Position numbers and translations under genes: made by a program. From contig NZ_JAKIKY010000011.1 in the NCBI RefSeq assembly GCF_023349185.1, positions 1 to 64,000 on the forward strand: a stretch of 64,000 nucleotides of DNA, in the 5' to 3' direction. Origin of the DNA: Shewanella aquimarina. Lineage in GTDB: Bacteria; Pseudomonadota; Gammaproteobacteria; Enterobacterales; Shewanellaceae. Of the stretch, positions 10,036 through 18,436 are shown piece after piece; position 1 is the stretch's first letter; every line of letters begins with the position of its first letter. The notes beneath the pieces were generated by a model that was given only the letters and a program-made list of their open reading frames with translations, was not told the origin of the DNA and made no database searches.

Positions 10036-10737
10036 TTACACTTTTTGCGTGCCGACTTGATTGGCACTATCGACCCTGCGCCAGCAGAGCCAGAGCATGG
10101 TCAGGCTGGTCAGTAACCAGACGCCTACCCAGATCCAGGCCGGGATCCAGGTCTGTTCGGCCAACATGGCGGCATCTCCCCGTCCCGGCATGCCCAGCAA
10201 CACGGTCGGGCTGGCGAGCGCGTTTAACATCACCATCAGCGCCATCACCCGCAGGGCGAAGGTGAGCAGCGGGCTGTGACTGAGCTTTAACGGCAGCAAA
10301 AACAGCAGGGCCAGCATCAACAAGATGGCAACCGTCAAGAGATCCCGCCCCCAGAGTACGATACTTGCCAACACCACCAATCCTAGACAACTAAAACTGA
10401 CGCGGATCCCCTTAGCCCAGGTAGCCAGATGAAAGATCAGCAATCCCCAGAGCGCCGCGCCAAAATAACCGGCAAAGCCGATCAGCACGGGCCAGCCCCC
10501 TTGGCTGACACACAGGCCAGCGCCGTTGGGATAAAGTTCGATATGACTGACTATGCCGCCGCTAAACAGGGTCGCCAGGGCGTGAGATACCTCATGAAAA
10601 TAACTCTCAAGCCACTTGAAGGGCACGCTCAGATAGGGAATGCGTGTCAGCACCAGCGCCAGCAATAGCTCTACCATGAAGAGGCTGCGAGTCGGCATAC
10701 CGGCGCGAGAAGAGGGGGAATCGATAGAAAAAGCCAT
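10036..10737 (-). CDS. M50B-like membrane metallopeptidase family protein
   Basis: The 233-residue integral membrane protein carries the zinc-binding motif HEVSH (residues 48-52, in SYFHEVSHALATLFSGG) and about six hydrophobic segments. A later segment, GDAAMLAEQTWIPAWIW, matches the second conserved block I recall from M50B-like peptidases. It may be an intramembrane zinc protease; the substrate is unknown. The ribosome-binding site is weak. It is followed on the same strand, about 80 bp further on, by the exported methyltransferase gene. Confidence 0.75.
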   Translation of the reverse strand: MAFSIDSPSSRAGMPTRSLFMVELLLALVLTRIPYLSVPFKWLESYFHEVSHALATLFSGGIVSHIELYPNGAGLCVSQGGWPVLIGFAGYFGAALWGLLIFHLATWAKGIRVSFSCLGLVVLASIVLWGRDLLTVAILLMLALLFLLPLKLSHSPLLTFALRVMALMVMLNALASPTVLLGMPGRGDAAMLAEQTWIPAWIWVGVWLLTSLTMLWLCWRRVDSANQVGTQKV

Positions 10738-10842
10738 ACTGGAGAACCCATCCTTTAGGTTGTTGATGCCTTAAGAGCCGGCGCTTTAGACACGCTGGCG
10801 CTACGCCGAAACATCTTCCTTTATTGAAGACTAAACATGAAC

Positions 10843-11184
10843 CTAGACATAGGTGTCTATGCCCACCATCTGGGAGATGGCATCGCGCTGAGCGGCATGT
10901 TGATGCAGCAGATATTGACCTATGGCGCCGCGGCTGTTGCCGGTCTGTTGATCGTACTCGAGCTTGGCGTTGAGTCTGTCTTCGAGCGAACTCATATTCT
11001 GCTCGGCGAGCTGTGTGGAGATCGATGCGCTGGCATCAAGCTCTGCCCGCCCTGCTGCGGCAGGCCCAACGGGCGTCACATCGATGACGTTGGCTTGCAC
11101 CCCTTGCTGGGGCGCGATGGCATCGCTAATCGCCGATGCGCTCGAAGAGAGTCCAGGCATCAGGTTAGATGACGAAACTTGCAT
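10843..11184 (-). CDS. small conserved-type hypothetical protein
   Basis: The 113-residue soluble product has an ATG start at 11184 with AAGGGGGA upstream. The N-terminal half is rich in Ser, Ala and Gln (SSSNLMPGLSSSASAISDAI). The C-terminal half is helical (SSLEDRLNAKLEYDQQ, AIGQYLLHQHAAQRDAISQMVGIDTYV). I do not recognise a domain. It lies 65 bp downstream of tsaB on the same strand. Confidence 0.65.
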   Translation of the reverse strand: MQVSSSNLMPGLSSSASAISDAIAPQQGVQANVIDVTPVGPAAAGRAELDASASISTQLAEQNMSSLEDRLNAKLEYDQQTGNSRGAIGQYLLHQHAAQRDAISQMVGIDTYV

Positions 11185-11249
11185 CAAAGTGATTCCCCCT
11201 TCTCTCCTGACAGTCTGGTTACGGGATTATGCTTCAAGCCTACACTAAA

Positions 11250-11963
11250 TTACTCGCGACCGGGCAGTTTTTTCCAGGTCACGGTATCGCGCAGATAAAC
11301 AGGCTGTAGCTGATCGACCTCGGTCGCCAGACCCGCCTTCACCGCCGCCTCGGCCAGCGGCAGCATAAAGCGCGCGAGTGGGAACTTAGCCTCTTCAACC
11401 AGGCTCATCTGCTCGGTCAATAGCGCCGGATAGGCATCGAAGCCTGTGCCACAGGCGGCAAGCGGCGTGTCAAAAGCCAGCTGGCTCGACAACTCCTCTG
11501 GCGCGCAGACTCGCTCTTCCCCAACCAGGCTGGCTAGGCCATCGACGGCGCGATACTCCCCCCAGTAGATCTCACCCATGCGGGCATCGATGGCGGTGGC
11601 GACCTGCGCGGCTCCCTTGAGCGTTATGGCGGCCTGCGCCATGGCGGCAAGGGTTGAGATCCCCACCACGGGCAGATCTTGCCCTAAGGCCAGCCCTTGT
11701 GTCATAGAGGTGCAGATACGAATGCCGGTGAAACTGCCGGGGCCACGGCCATAGGCGATCACGTCTACCTGACTGAGGGAGATCCCCGCCTCCTGCAGTA
11801 CCTCCTGCACCATGGGCAGCAGACGCTGACTGTGTTCCCGCGGCGCATCGGCCTCACGAGCAAACACCTGTCCCTGATATTGCAGGGCAACCGAACAGAA
11901 CTCGGTGCAGGTATCGAGCGCAAGTAAACTTAAAGGGGCAGAGAAATCTTTATTTTCCGGCAT
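11250..11963 (-). CDS. tsaB: tRNA threonylcarbamoyladenosine biosynthesis protein TsaB
   Basis: TsaB (YeaZ) is the partner of TsaD/TsaE needed for the t6A37 modification of ANN-decoding tRNAs. The 237-residue protein shows the ASKHA-fold start LLALDTCTEFCSVAL, the REHSQRLLPMV segment and YGRGPGSFTGIRI, which are family signatures. Length is usual. The MITE-like element copy 2 lies upstream in the divergent gap with the EamA gene. Confidence 0.94.
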   Translation of the reverse strand: MPENKDFSAPLSLLALDTCTEFCSVALQYQGQVFAREADAPREHSQRLLPMVQEVLQEAGISLSQVDVIAYGRGPGSFTGIRICTSMTQGLALGQDLPVVGISTLAAMAQAAITLKGAAQVATAIDARMGEIYWGEYRAVDGLASLVGEERVCAPEELSSQLAFDTPLAACGTGFDAYPALLTEQMSLVEEAKFPLARFMLPLAEAAVKAGLATEVDQLQPVYLRDTVTWKKLPGRE

Positions 11964-12101
11964 GTAAAACGAACCAAATCTGTTGCGATATCATGGCGCT
12001 GCACTGCTTATTCAACGGCGCTCGCCCCTCATCGCCAAAACCATAAGATGAATGGCGCCGATTATAACGTAAAAGCCGCCCAGGTATAGCCCTAATTCCT
12101 A

Positions 12102-12360
12102 GGGTCTGCTGACCTTCCCTGTGTGTTTTTGCAGCACTTTGTAGGGAGTTTATACAAGGCAGAGCCTGTGTAGTTAATCTAGATGAACGAGAGATAACGC
12201 CGTAGAAATGGCCTACAAAAGCTGCCCGAAGGGTTCATTTAAACGGGCCTTGCCCCGTGTTGCGTGCAATTTACATAGAATAACTATGCGACATAGCACG
12301 CGCCTTGAGCAAAACGCGTATAGAAAGAGAAAAAATTAAACCTGAAAGATTAACAGACCA
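12102..12360 (+). mobile_element. MITE-like element, copy 2 (259 bp)
   Basis: This is the same element as at 2519-2782 but inverted. The left end is GGGTCTGCTGACCTTCCCTG; the right end reads TGGTCTGTTAATCTTTCAGG when complemented. Internal blocks such as TTTATACAAGGCAGAG, AAAAGCTGCCCG and AACCTGAAAGATTAACAGACC align along the full length with copy 1. TA dinucleotides flank both ends (12100-12101 approximately, and 12361 onwards), which would fit a TA target duplication; copy 1 shows this only on one side. Confidence 0.75.
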
Positions 12361-12561
12361 TAGAGAAAGACCCCAGATGCCTTGCCAAAACAGGCCGTGT
12401 TAAGCTCACTGTCACCTCACAAAATGATTGATTCATAGACGCCCAGGCTTTCTTCCTCTTTGATGCAAATATCGATTTTCAGCCGAGGATAAACCCGATA
12501 ACATAAGACGCTAAATTAGGTCGATAAATTAGAGCGATAGCTAGATGCGCGTTAAGCAAGG
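12361..12561. other. gene-free spacer between MITE copy 2 and the tandem repeat
   Basis: About 200 bases without a convincing frame, RNA or terminator. It probably contains the promoter of the EamA transporter gene. Nothing more specific can be supported. Confidence 0.4.
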
Positions 12562-12660
12562 CCACACTAAGCTAGCCGCACTAAGCTAGTCGCATGAGAC
12601 TAGCCAAATTAGCCTGGCCACATTAGTCTCGCAACATTAGCCTGGCCACAATTAGTCTGG
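12562..12660. repeat. 14-bp degenerate tandem repeat, about 7 units
   Basis: The units are CCACACTAAGCTAG, CCGCACTAAGCTAG, TCGCATGAGACTAG, CCAAATTAGCCTGG, CCACATTAGTCTCG, CAACATTAGCCTGG and CCACAATTAGTCTGG. They are arranged head to tail immediately upstream of the EamA transporter gene. Units are diverged but in register except for one extra base in the last. Confidence 0.8.
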
Positions 12661-12753
12661 CTGCTGTCGACGGAGGCGCTTTAGGCATAAAAGCCAAAGG
12701 TAGTGTTCGCCGACAGAATGTCGATAAGCCTTCTCTTACTCGAGGGTATAGCT

Positions 12754-13674
12754 GTGCAGAGTCAAATAGCCCTGACTGCGAGTCAGTCACATTCACAGGC
12801 CATCATCATGGCTCTGGGCTCGGCCGTCTTGATGGGCACTATAGGCGCCCTTGCCCGCACCGCCAACCTCGATGCCAGCATCATCACCTTCTATCGCCTG
12901 CTGATAGGCGCCGCCTGCCTCATCACCTACATGCTGCTCACGGGCAAAACGCAGCAGATATTACATCGCCCCAGTAAGCTGCACCAGGTTAACGGCGCCA
13001 TGCTGGCCGGTTTCATGGTGTTCTATGTACAAGCCATCGGCTACATCAACATGGCCAACGCGGTGATGCTGATCTATCTCGCCCCCCTGGTCAGCGCGGT
13101 AGGCGCCCACTTTTTGTTTCAAGAGCGGCTCAAGCGCCAGGATCTGCTCGCCATCGGCATCGCCCTTGTCGGGGTGGTCGCCATCTTACCCAGCCTAGAG
13201 AGCCTCTCGGGCAGTACGGCCGAACTCAAGGGCTATGGTTTTGCCCTGCTGGCCCTGGCAAGTTACAGCGGCTTCATGTTGATCAATCGCCGGCCCGCCA
13301 GTGCCAGCCCCTATCAGAGCACACTGATCCAGTTGAGTTTCGGCGCCCTCTGCCTGCTTCCCTTTGCCATTCATCAAGCCGTGATACCGAGCTTAACCCA
13401 ATGGTTCTGGTTGGCGCTCATCGGCGTATTTCCTGGATTTCTGGCCATCTTATTAGCGGTTAAGGCGCTCAGGGTGTTGCCCGCGGCGACCTTCGGCACC
13501 TTGGCCTATATCGAACCTGTGACCGTGGTGATCATCGGCTGGAGCCTGTTTGCCGAGCACCTCACCCCGAGTCAGTTAATGGGCTGTAGCCTGATCATCT
13601 GTGCCGGACTGATACAGACGCGCAAGCGGCGCCGGAATGATACAGACACGCAAGCTACGCCGGGCCCCCAATAG
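12754..13674 (+). CDS. EamA/DMT-superfamily transporter
   Basis: This is an inner-membrane drug/metabolite transporter-type protein with about ten transmembrane segments in two EamA repeats. Examples are AIIMALGSAVLMGTIGALART, GFMVFYVQAIGYINMANAVMLIYLAPLVSAV and, in the second half, FGTLAYIEPVTVVIIGWSLFAEHLTPSQLMGCSLII. The preferred start is GTG at 12754, seven bases after CGAGGG, giving 307 codons. An upstream ATG at 12703 would add a segment without homology features. The substrate is unknown. It is followed 12 bases later by the NDH-2 gene. Confidence 0.85.
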   Translation: MQSQIALTASQSHSQAIIMALGSAVLMGTIGALARTANLDASIITFYRLLIGAACLITYMLLTGKTQQILHRPSKLHQVNGAMLAGFMVFYVQAIGYINMANAVMLIYLAPLVSAVGAHFLFQERLKRQDLLAIGIALVGVVAILPSLESLSGSTAELKGYGFALLALASYSGFMLINRRPASASPYQSTLIQLSFGALCLLPFAIHQAVIPSLTQWFWLALIGVFPGFLAILLAVKALRVLPAATFGTLAYIEPVTVVIIGWSLFAEHLTPSQLMGCSLIICAGLIQTRKRRRNDTDTQATPGPQ

Positions 13675-13686
13675 AAGGAGTTGTCA

Positions 13687-14988
13687 ATGAGTGCAAAGAT
13701 CCCAAGAATCGTCATTGTGGGCGGCGGCGCCGGCGGACTCGGCCTGGCCACCCAACTGGGACACAAGTTGGGCAAGAAGCAGAAAGCCGAGATCCTGCTG
13801 ATAGACAAGAACCGCACGCATATCTGGAAGCCCCTGCTCCATGAGGTAGCCACTGGCTCCCTCGATGCCGACCTCGACGGCGTGGTCTACTCGGCCCATG
13901 CGGTTAAACATGGCTACCAGTTTCAATTGGGCGAGCTTTCCGGGCTGGATCTTAAGGGCAAACGTTTGCAGCTTGGCGCCATCAGTAACGACAAAGGCGA
14001 GGCACTATTGCCCGCCAGGGAGCTCGAATATGACACCCTAGTACTGGCCGTTGGTAGTGTCAGCAACGACTTTGGCACCCCGGGCGTGAAGGAGCACTGC
14101 TTCTTTCTCGACTCCCACCACCAGGCGAACCGCTTTCACAACGCCCTGCTCGACAGCTTCACCCGCATGCATCAATCGGACGAGCAGCAAAAGCTTAACA
14201 TCGCCATCGTCGGGGGCGGCGCTACCGGGGTGGAGCTATCCGCCGAGCTCTACCATGTGACCGATCTGCTCAAGAGCTATGGTCTGAGTAAGATGACCGC
14301 CGATAGACTGAGTATCACACTGATCGAGGCAGGCCCAAGAATTCTCCCCGCCCTGCCCGAGCGCATCGCCGCCTCGGCCACTCGCGAACTCACTAAACTC
14401 GGCGTGTCGGTACGACAAAACACCCGCATCGAAGAGGCGACCTCCAAGGGCTTTGTCACGGCGGAAAATGAGCTGATCGCCGCCAACCTGATGCTGTGGG
14501 CGGCCGGGGTCAAGGCGCCAGACTTTATCAAGCAGATAGAGGGGCTTAACCTTAACCGTGCCAATCAGATCCTGGTACGGCCCACCCTGCAGGCCCAGGG
14601 CCACGACGATCTCTATGTGATCGGCGATTGCTGCGCCTGTGAGCAGCCAGACGGCAGTTTCGTGCCGCCAAGGGCGCAGTCGGCGCATCAGATGGCCCAG
14701 TGTGTCGAGCGCAACATTCTCAATGATCTCAAGGGGCTCAGCCTGAGCGAATATGCATATGTGGACCACGGCTCACTGGTAAATCTATCACGCTTCAGCA
14801 CAGTGGGCAGCCTGATGGGCAACCTCACCAAAGACAGCATGTTCGTCGAGGGTAAGATCGCCCGCTTCATGTATATCTCCCTCTATCGCATGCACCAGAA
14901 GGCGATTCATGGCGTCGCCAAGACCTTCGCCCTCTGGTTGGTAGAGAAGATGATGCGTGTGGTGCGCCCAAGGATGAAGCTGCACTAG
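13687..14988 (+). CDS. ndh: type II NADH dehydrogenase (NDH-2)
   Basis: This is a membrane-associated FAD enzyme that oxidises NADH and reduces quinone without proton pumping. The 433-residue product has the FAD-binding motif IVIVGGGAGGLGLATQLG at the N-terminus. The NADH-binding motif NIAIVGGGATGVELSAELYHV is near residue 178, and the second FAD contact DDLYVIGDCCACEQPDG near residue 310. The ATG at 13687 follows AAGGAG; the spacing from the EamA stop suggests a shared transcript. It converges with the yoaA-like gene. Confidence 0.93.
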   Translation: MSAKIPRIVIVGGGAGGLGLATQLGHKLGKKQKAEILLIDKNRTHIWKPLLHEVATGSLDADLDGVVYSAHAVKHGYQFQLGELSGLDLKGKRLQLGAISNDKGEALLPARELEYDTLVLAVGSVSNDFGTPGVKEHCFFLDSHHQANRFHNALLDSFTRMHQSDEQQKLNIAIVGGGATGVELSAELYHVTDLLKSYGLSKMTADRLSITLIEAGPRILPALPERIAASATRELTKLGVSVRQNTRIEEATSKGFVTAENELIAANLMLWAAGVKAPDFIKQIEGLNLNRANQILVRPTLQAQGHDDLYVIGDCCACEQPDGSFVPPRAQSAHQMAQCVERNILNDLKGLSLSEYAYVDHGSLVNLSRFSTVGSLMGNLTKDSMFVEGKIARFMYISLYRMHQKAIHGVAKTFALWLVEKMMRVVRPRMKLH

Positions 14989-14999
14989 CAGCTTAAGCC

Positions 15000-15030
15000 A
15001 GGGACAACTCGGCTCGCCTTGGCTGTCCCT
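15000..15030. terminator. weak hairpin between ndh and yoaA-like gene
   Basis: AGGGACA and TGTCCCT can pair across a 17-base loop in the short gap between the two convergent genes. There is no T run, so it may only be a partial terminator or a 3'-end stabiliser. Confidence 0.35.
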
Positions 15031-17074
15031 AGTCGATCTGTTGCAGGAAGCTCACCGCCCTATAGAGATCCCGAGTGCGATGCATGTGCGGTAGCGAGTT
15101 GATAAAGGCCTGACCATAGGGGCGATTGACGATGCGGTTGTCGCAGAGGATCAACACGCCCCTGTCTTTCTCATCCCGAATCAGACGGCCGACGCCCTGG
15201 TTGAGAGAGATCACCGCCTGGGGCAAGGAGAGTTCCATGAAGGGATCTTTGCCCTCACGCTGCACCCCGTCGGCTCTGGCCTTGTAGAGGTTATCGTCCG
15301 GCGAGACGAAGGGTAGCTTGTCGATGATGACGCAGCTCAGCAGCTTACCGCGCACGTCCACCCCTTCCCAGAAGGCGCCCGTGCCAAGCAGCACGGCGTT
15401 ACCCAACTGTCGGTATTTCTTCAAAAGGGTCTGCTTGCCCGCCTGCCCCTGCACCAGGAGCGGATAGTCGACCCGCCCCTGTAACATCACCGCCACCAGA
15501 TTGAGCATGCGATGGCTGGTGAACAGCATGAAGGTCCGGCCCTTGGCGGCGTTTATCGCCTTCACGGCCACCTCCACCAGCTGCCTGGCTGCCCGTTCCT
15601 GGCTGGTGACCGTAGCCAGATGGCGCGGCACACAAAACAGGGATTGGCGGGCATAATCGAAGGGACTGTCCAAAATGGTGGTGTGAGTGGTGGTGTGAGT
15701 GCTGCTGTTAGTGCCGCGGTTGGTATTAGCACTGGTCTTATCCAACCCCAGCGCCTTGGTAAACAGCGACAGATCCCGGTTGATCTGCAGGGTGGCCGAG
15801 GTAAAGATCCAGCTGACATCAGGACTGAACAAAGACTGACACTCTTTGGCGACCTTGATGGGGGCGATCCGCAGCGTCAGGTACTGATAACCATATTCTA
15901 TGCTGTAGGCACTGTCTGGGTTATCACATTGAATAAAAACGGTTAATTTGCTGAGCAGCGCATCAAACTTTTCGACCCCATCGTCAAAGGCCTCATTGCG
16001 ACCAAGGTAACCCAGCAACATGGTGCGATAGGCGGTCAGTTCGGAGACCAGCGACCAGGCCGCCTCCATCAGGGCCTTATCGCCAAGCAGGCGGCGCCAG
16101 TCACGCTCCTCGCTGGCAAACAACAGCCCCTGCCAGTGTAGCAGCTGGGTGTGGCAGCGAGCGGTCATAGCGCCAATCTGCGGCGAGTCGGCCATCTGGG
16201 TGCGATAGAGTTCGTTAAAACGCTCAAGCAGGCGAACAAGACTCTTGAAGCTAAGCTGCTGACCGAAATAGGTCACGGCAATATCGGGCAACAAGTGCGC
16301 CTCATCGAATATCACCACGTCGCTATCGGGCAGCAGTTCGGCAAAGCCCGTCTCCTTCAGGATGCGATCGGCGAAGAACAGATGATGGTTCACCACTATG
16401 ATCTTGGCGTCCAGCGCCTTGGAGCGGGCCTTGCGGGTAAAGCAGGCCTCATAGTGATCGCAGGCCTTACCTATGCAGGACTCCTTACTGCTCACCACCA
16501 GCGGGATCGCCGGTGAGTTTTCCGGCACGGCGTAGAGGCTACCGATATCGCCATCCACCGTCTGGCTGGCCCACTGATCGATACGCAGCAGATCGTCTAA
16601 GATCTTGCCGTCGGTCACCTCGACGCCGCTGAGTTGCTTCGCCATCAGGTGCTGACACAGGTAGTTACTGCGCCCCTTGAGCAAGGCGACCTTGGGCCTT
16701 ATGCCGAGAATATTGAGTAGCGCAGGTAAGTCTTTGAAAAATAGCTGCTCTTGCAGGTTTTTACTGCCGGTACTGACGATGATCTGCTTGCCGCTTAGCA
16801 GCGCCGGTACCAGATAGGCATAGGTCTTGCCCACGCCCGTGCCCGCCTCGACCACTAGGTTATCGCCCTTTTGCAGCGTCTCGCTGACTCGAGTGGCCAT
16901 CGTCTGCTGCTGAACGCGACAGCTATAGCCCTTGATATGACGGCTTAAGCTGCCATCGGGGGCAAATACCTGTTGTACATCCTGAGTCAGTCGTTTGTTC
17001 AATGAATGGCTGATGGTTAATCGTTGATGTTTAAAATGACATCCTGGCATTATGCGGATTTTCTTAGCCAGCAC
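15029..17074 (-). CDS. yoaA: YoaA/DinG-family ATP-dependent DNA helicase
   Basis: This XPD-like 5'-3' helicase has about 680 residues. The Walker A motif is VVEAGTGVGKTYAYLVPALL, and the DEAH box lies in VVIFDEAHLLPD. An Fe-S cluster is expected from YLCQHL plus CIGKACDHYEACF. C-terminal helicase motifs include GTGAFWEGVDVRG and LNQGVGRLIRDEKDRG. The start is uncertain: GTG at 17074 gives the longest frame, and an ATG at 17050 is the first good alternative. A small Thr/His-rich insert (TTHTTH, about 15661-15705) is coded by a 12-bp tandem repeat. Confidence 0.9.
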   Translation of the reverse strand: MLAKKIRIMPGCHFKHQRLTISHSLNKRLTQDVQQVFAPDGSLSRHIKGYSCRVQQQTMATRVSETLQKGDNLVVEAGTGVGKTYAYLVPALLSGKQIIVSTGSKNLQEQLFFKDLPALLNILGIRPKVALLKGRSNYLCQHLMAKQLSGVEVTDGKILDDLLRIDQWASQTVDGDIGSLYAVPENSPAIPLVVSSKESCIGKACDHYEACFTRKARSKALDAKIIVVNHHLFFADRILKETGFAELLPDSDVVIFDEAHLLPDIAVTYFGQQLSFKSLVRLLERFNELYRTQMADSPQIGAMTARCHTQLLHWQGLLFASEERDWRRLLGDKALMEAAWSLVSELTAYRTMLLGYLGRNEAFDDGVEKFDALLSKLTVFIQCDNPDSAYSIEYGYQYLTLRIAPIKVAKECQSLFSPDVSWIFTSATLQINRDLSLFTKALGLDKTSANTNRGTNSSTHTTTHTTILDSPFDYARQSLFCVPRHLATVTSQERAARQLVEVAVKAINAAKGRTFMLFTSHRMLNLVAVMLQGRVDYPLLVQGQAGKQTLLKKYRQLGNAVLLGTGAFWEGVDVRGKLLSCVIIDKLPFVSPDDNLYKARADGVQREGKDPFMELSLPQAVISLNQGVGRLIRDEKDRGVLILCDNRIVNRPYGQAFINSLPHMHRTRDLYRAVSFLQQID
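15667..15705. repeat. 12-bp tandem repeat inside the yoaA-like gene
   Basis: About three units of the type GTGGTGTGAGTG lie in frame in the minus-strand helicase gene. They encode a THTT-like low-complexity insert between the two helicase lobes. Confidence 0.6.
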
Positions 17075-17320
17075 AAGGGACTTGAACCATCGGCTAGCCG
17101 CTGCCCTAAATGAACCAAACGCTGCCGCTTACGGCTTAGACTAAGATCAAGACTCAGATTGAAACTCAGATTGAATTAAGAGTGCTCAACAAAGCATCAA
17201 GTTGAAGAATTTTCACCCCGCTTAAATTAGCGCTTGCATACTCATGCAAACTTGATTAGTTTAAATACAACTCAGGGCGAACTGACGCCCCAAATTACGC
17301 ACTGCGAGAGAAGACAGAAC

Positions 17321-17368
17321 ATGACACAGCGTTTGAATACTATCCATCATCACCATCATATGCGGTAG
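17321..17368 (+). CDS. hisL: his operon leader peptide
   Basis: The 15-residue frame MTQRLNTIHHHHHMR carries five consecutive His codons, as in enterobacterial HisL (which has seven). It lies about 165 bases before hisG and is followed by alternative stem-loops and a terminator. This is the classic transcription attenuation layout: ribosome stalling on the His codons when charged tRNA-His is scarce prevents formation of the terminator. The start is ATG at 17321 after AGAAGACAGAAC. Confidence 0.93.
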   Translation: MTQRLNTIHHHHHMR

Positions 17369-17462
17369 CCTTCGGATGCTTACTGCCGGAGGACTATTTC
17401 CTTCTGGCGGTTGATTCAAAAGCGATCTAAAACCCCTGGAAGGAATTCCGGGGGTTTTTAGT
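17369..17462 (+). promoter_or_regulatory. his attenuator with terminator hairpin
   Basis: After the leader stop, segments around 17369-17410 (GCCTTCGG...GCCGGAGGA...CTTCTGGCGG) can form alternative pairings. The final stem AAAACCCCTGGAAGG AATT CCGGGGGTTTT (about 17429-17458) with its T run is the rho-independent terminator. Together they form the his attenuator. Confidence 0.88.
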
Positions 17463-17532
17463 TTCTAGCTTAAGATTTTGTTTTAAAACGATTTAAACAA
17501 GTTTACTGAATCAACAAATGAGGAATCATCCT

Positions 17533-18432
17533 ATGTCAGAGTCAAATCGATTACGCATCGCCATTCAAAAGTCCGGCCGCCTGTCTAAAGAATCACAGAA
17601 GCTACTCAAGAGCTGCGGCGTTAAGTTTAACGTCAACGAACAGCGCCTCATCGCCCACTCTGACAACATGCCCATCGACCTCTTGCGAGTACGCGACGAC
17701 GATATTCCTGGCCTGGTGATGGATGGCGTGGTTGATCTTGGCATCATAGGCGAGAACGTCCTCGAAGAGGAGCAGATAGAGCGCCAAACTATGGGTAAGC
17801 CAAGCGATTGCATCAAGCTGCGCCAGCTCGACTTTGGTGCCTGTCGCCTATCGCTGGCGGTACCGACCGAGTTTGCCTACCAAGATGCCGCCTCACTAGA
17901 AGGCCTACGCATTGCCACCTCCTACCCTAACCTGCTACGCCGCTTCATGCAGGAGAAGGGCATCAACTACCGCGACTGTATGCTTAAGGGCTCGGTGGAG
18001 GTTGCCCCCCGCGCAGGACTGGCCGATGGCATCTGCGATCTGGTCTCTACCGGCGCGACCCTAGAAGCCAACGGCCTGTATGAGACAGAGGTTATCTACC
18101 GCTCCATGGCGTGCATCATCCAATCCACCCAGGAGCAGAGTGAGACCAAGCAGGCTCTGATCAACAAGATCCTCTCTCGCATCAACGGGGTGGTGCGCGC
18201 CAAGGAGAGCAAGTATATCCTGCTACACGCCCCCACCGAGACGCTGGATCAGATAGTCGCCCTGCTCCCAGGCGCCGAGAACCCTACCGTACTGCCGCTG
18301 AACGATGACACCAATCGTGTGGCCATCCACGCCGTCAGCAGCGAAGATCTCTTCTGGGATACCATGGAGGCCCTGACTCAGCTCGGCGCCAGCTCCATCC
18401 TGGTGATGCCAATCGAAAAGATGATGGGATAA
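17533..18432 (+). CDS. hisG: ATP phosphoribosyltransferase HisG
   Basis: HisG joins ATP and PRPP in the first, feedback-inhibited step of histidine synthesis. It is 299 residues when started at the ATG at 17533 (AGGA upstream), equal in length to the E. coli long-form enzyme. An ATG at 17518 would place the ribosome-binding site inside the gene. [27 protein letters not shown] and [30 protein letters not shown] are near-identical to the E. coli sequence. It is the first gene of the operon. Confidence 0.98.
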   Translation: MSESNRLRIAIQKSGRLSKESQKLLKSCGVKFNVNEQRLIAHSDNMPIDLLRVRDDDIPGLVMDGVVDLGIIGENVLEEEQIERQTMGKPSDCIKLRQLDFGACRLSLAVPTEFAYQDAASLEGLRIATSYPNLLRRFMQEKGINYRDCMLKGSVEVAPRAGLADGICDLVSTGATLEANGLYETEVIYRSMACIIQSTQEQSETKQALINKILSRINGVVRAKESKYILLHAPTETLDQIVALLPGAENPTVLPLNDDTNRVAIHAVSSEDLFWDTMEALTQLGASSILVMPIEKMMG

Positions 18433-18436
18433 CGCC

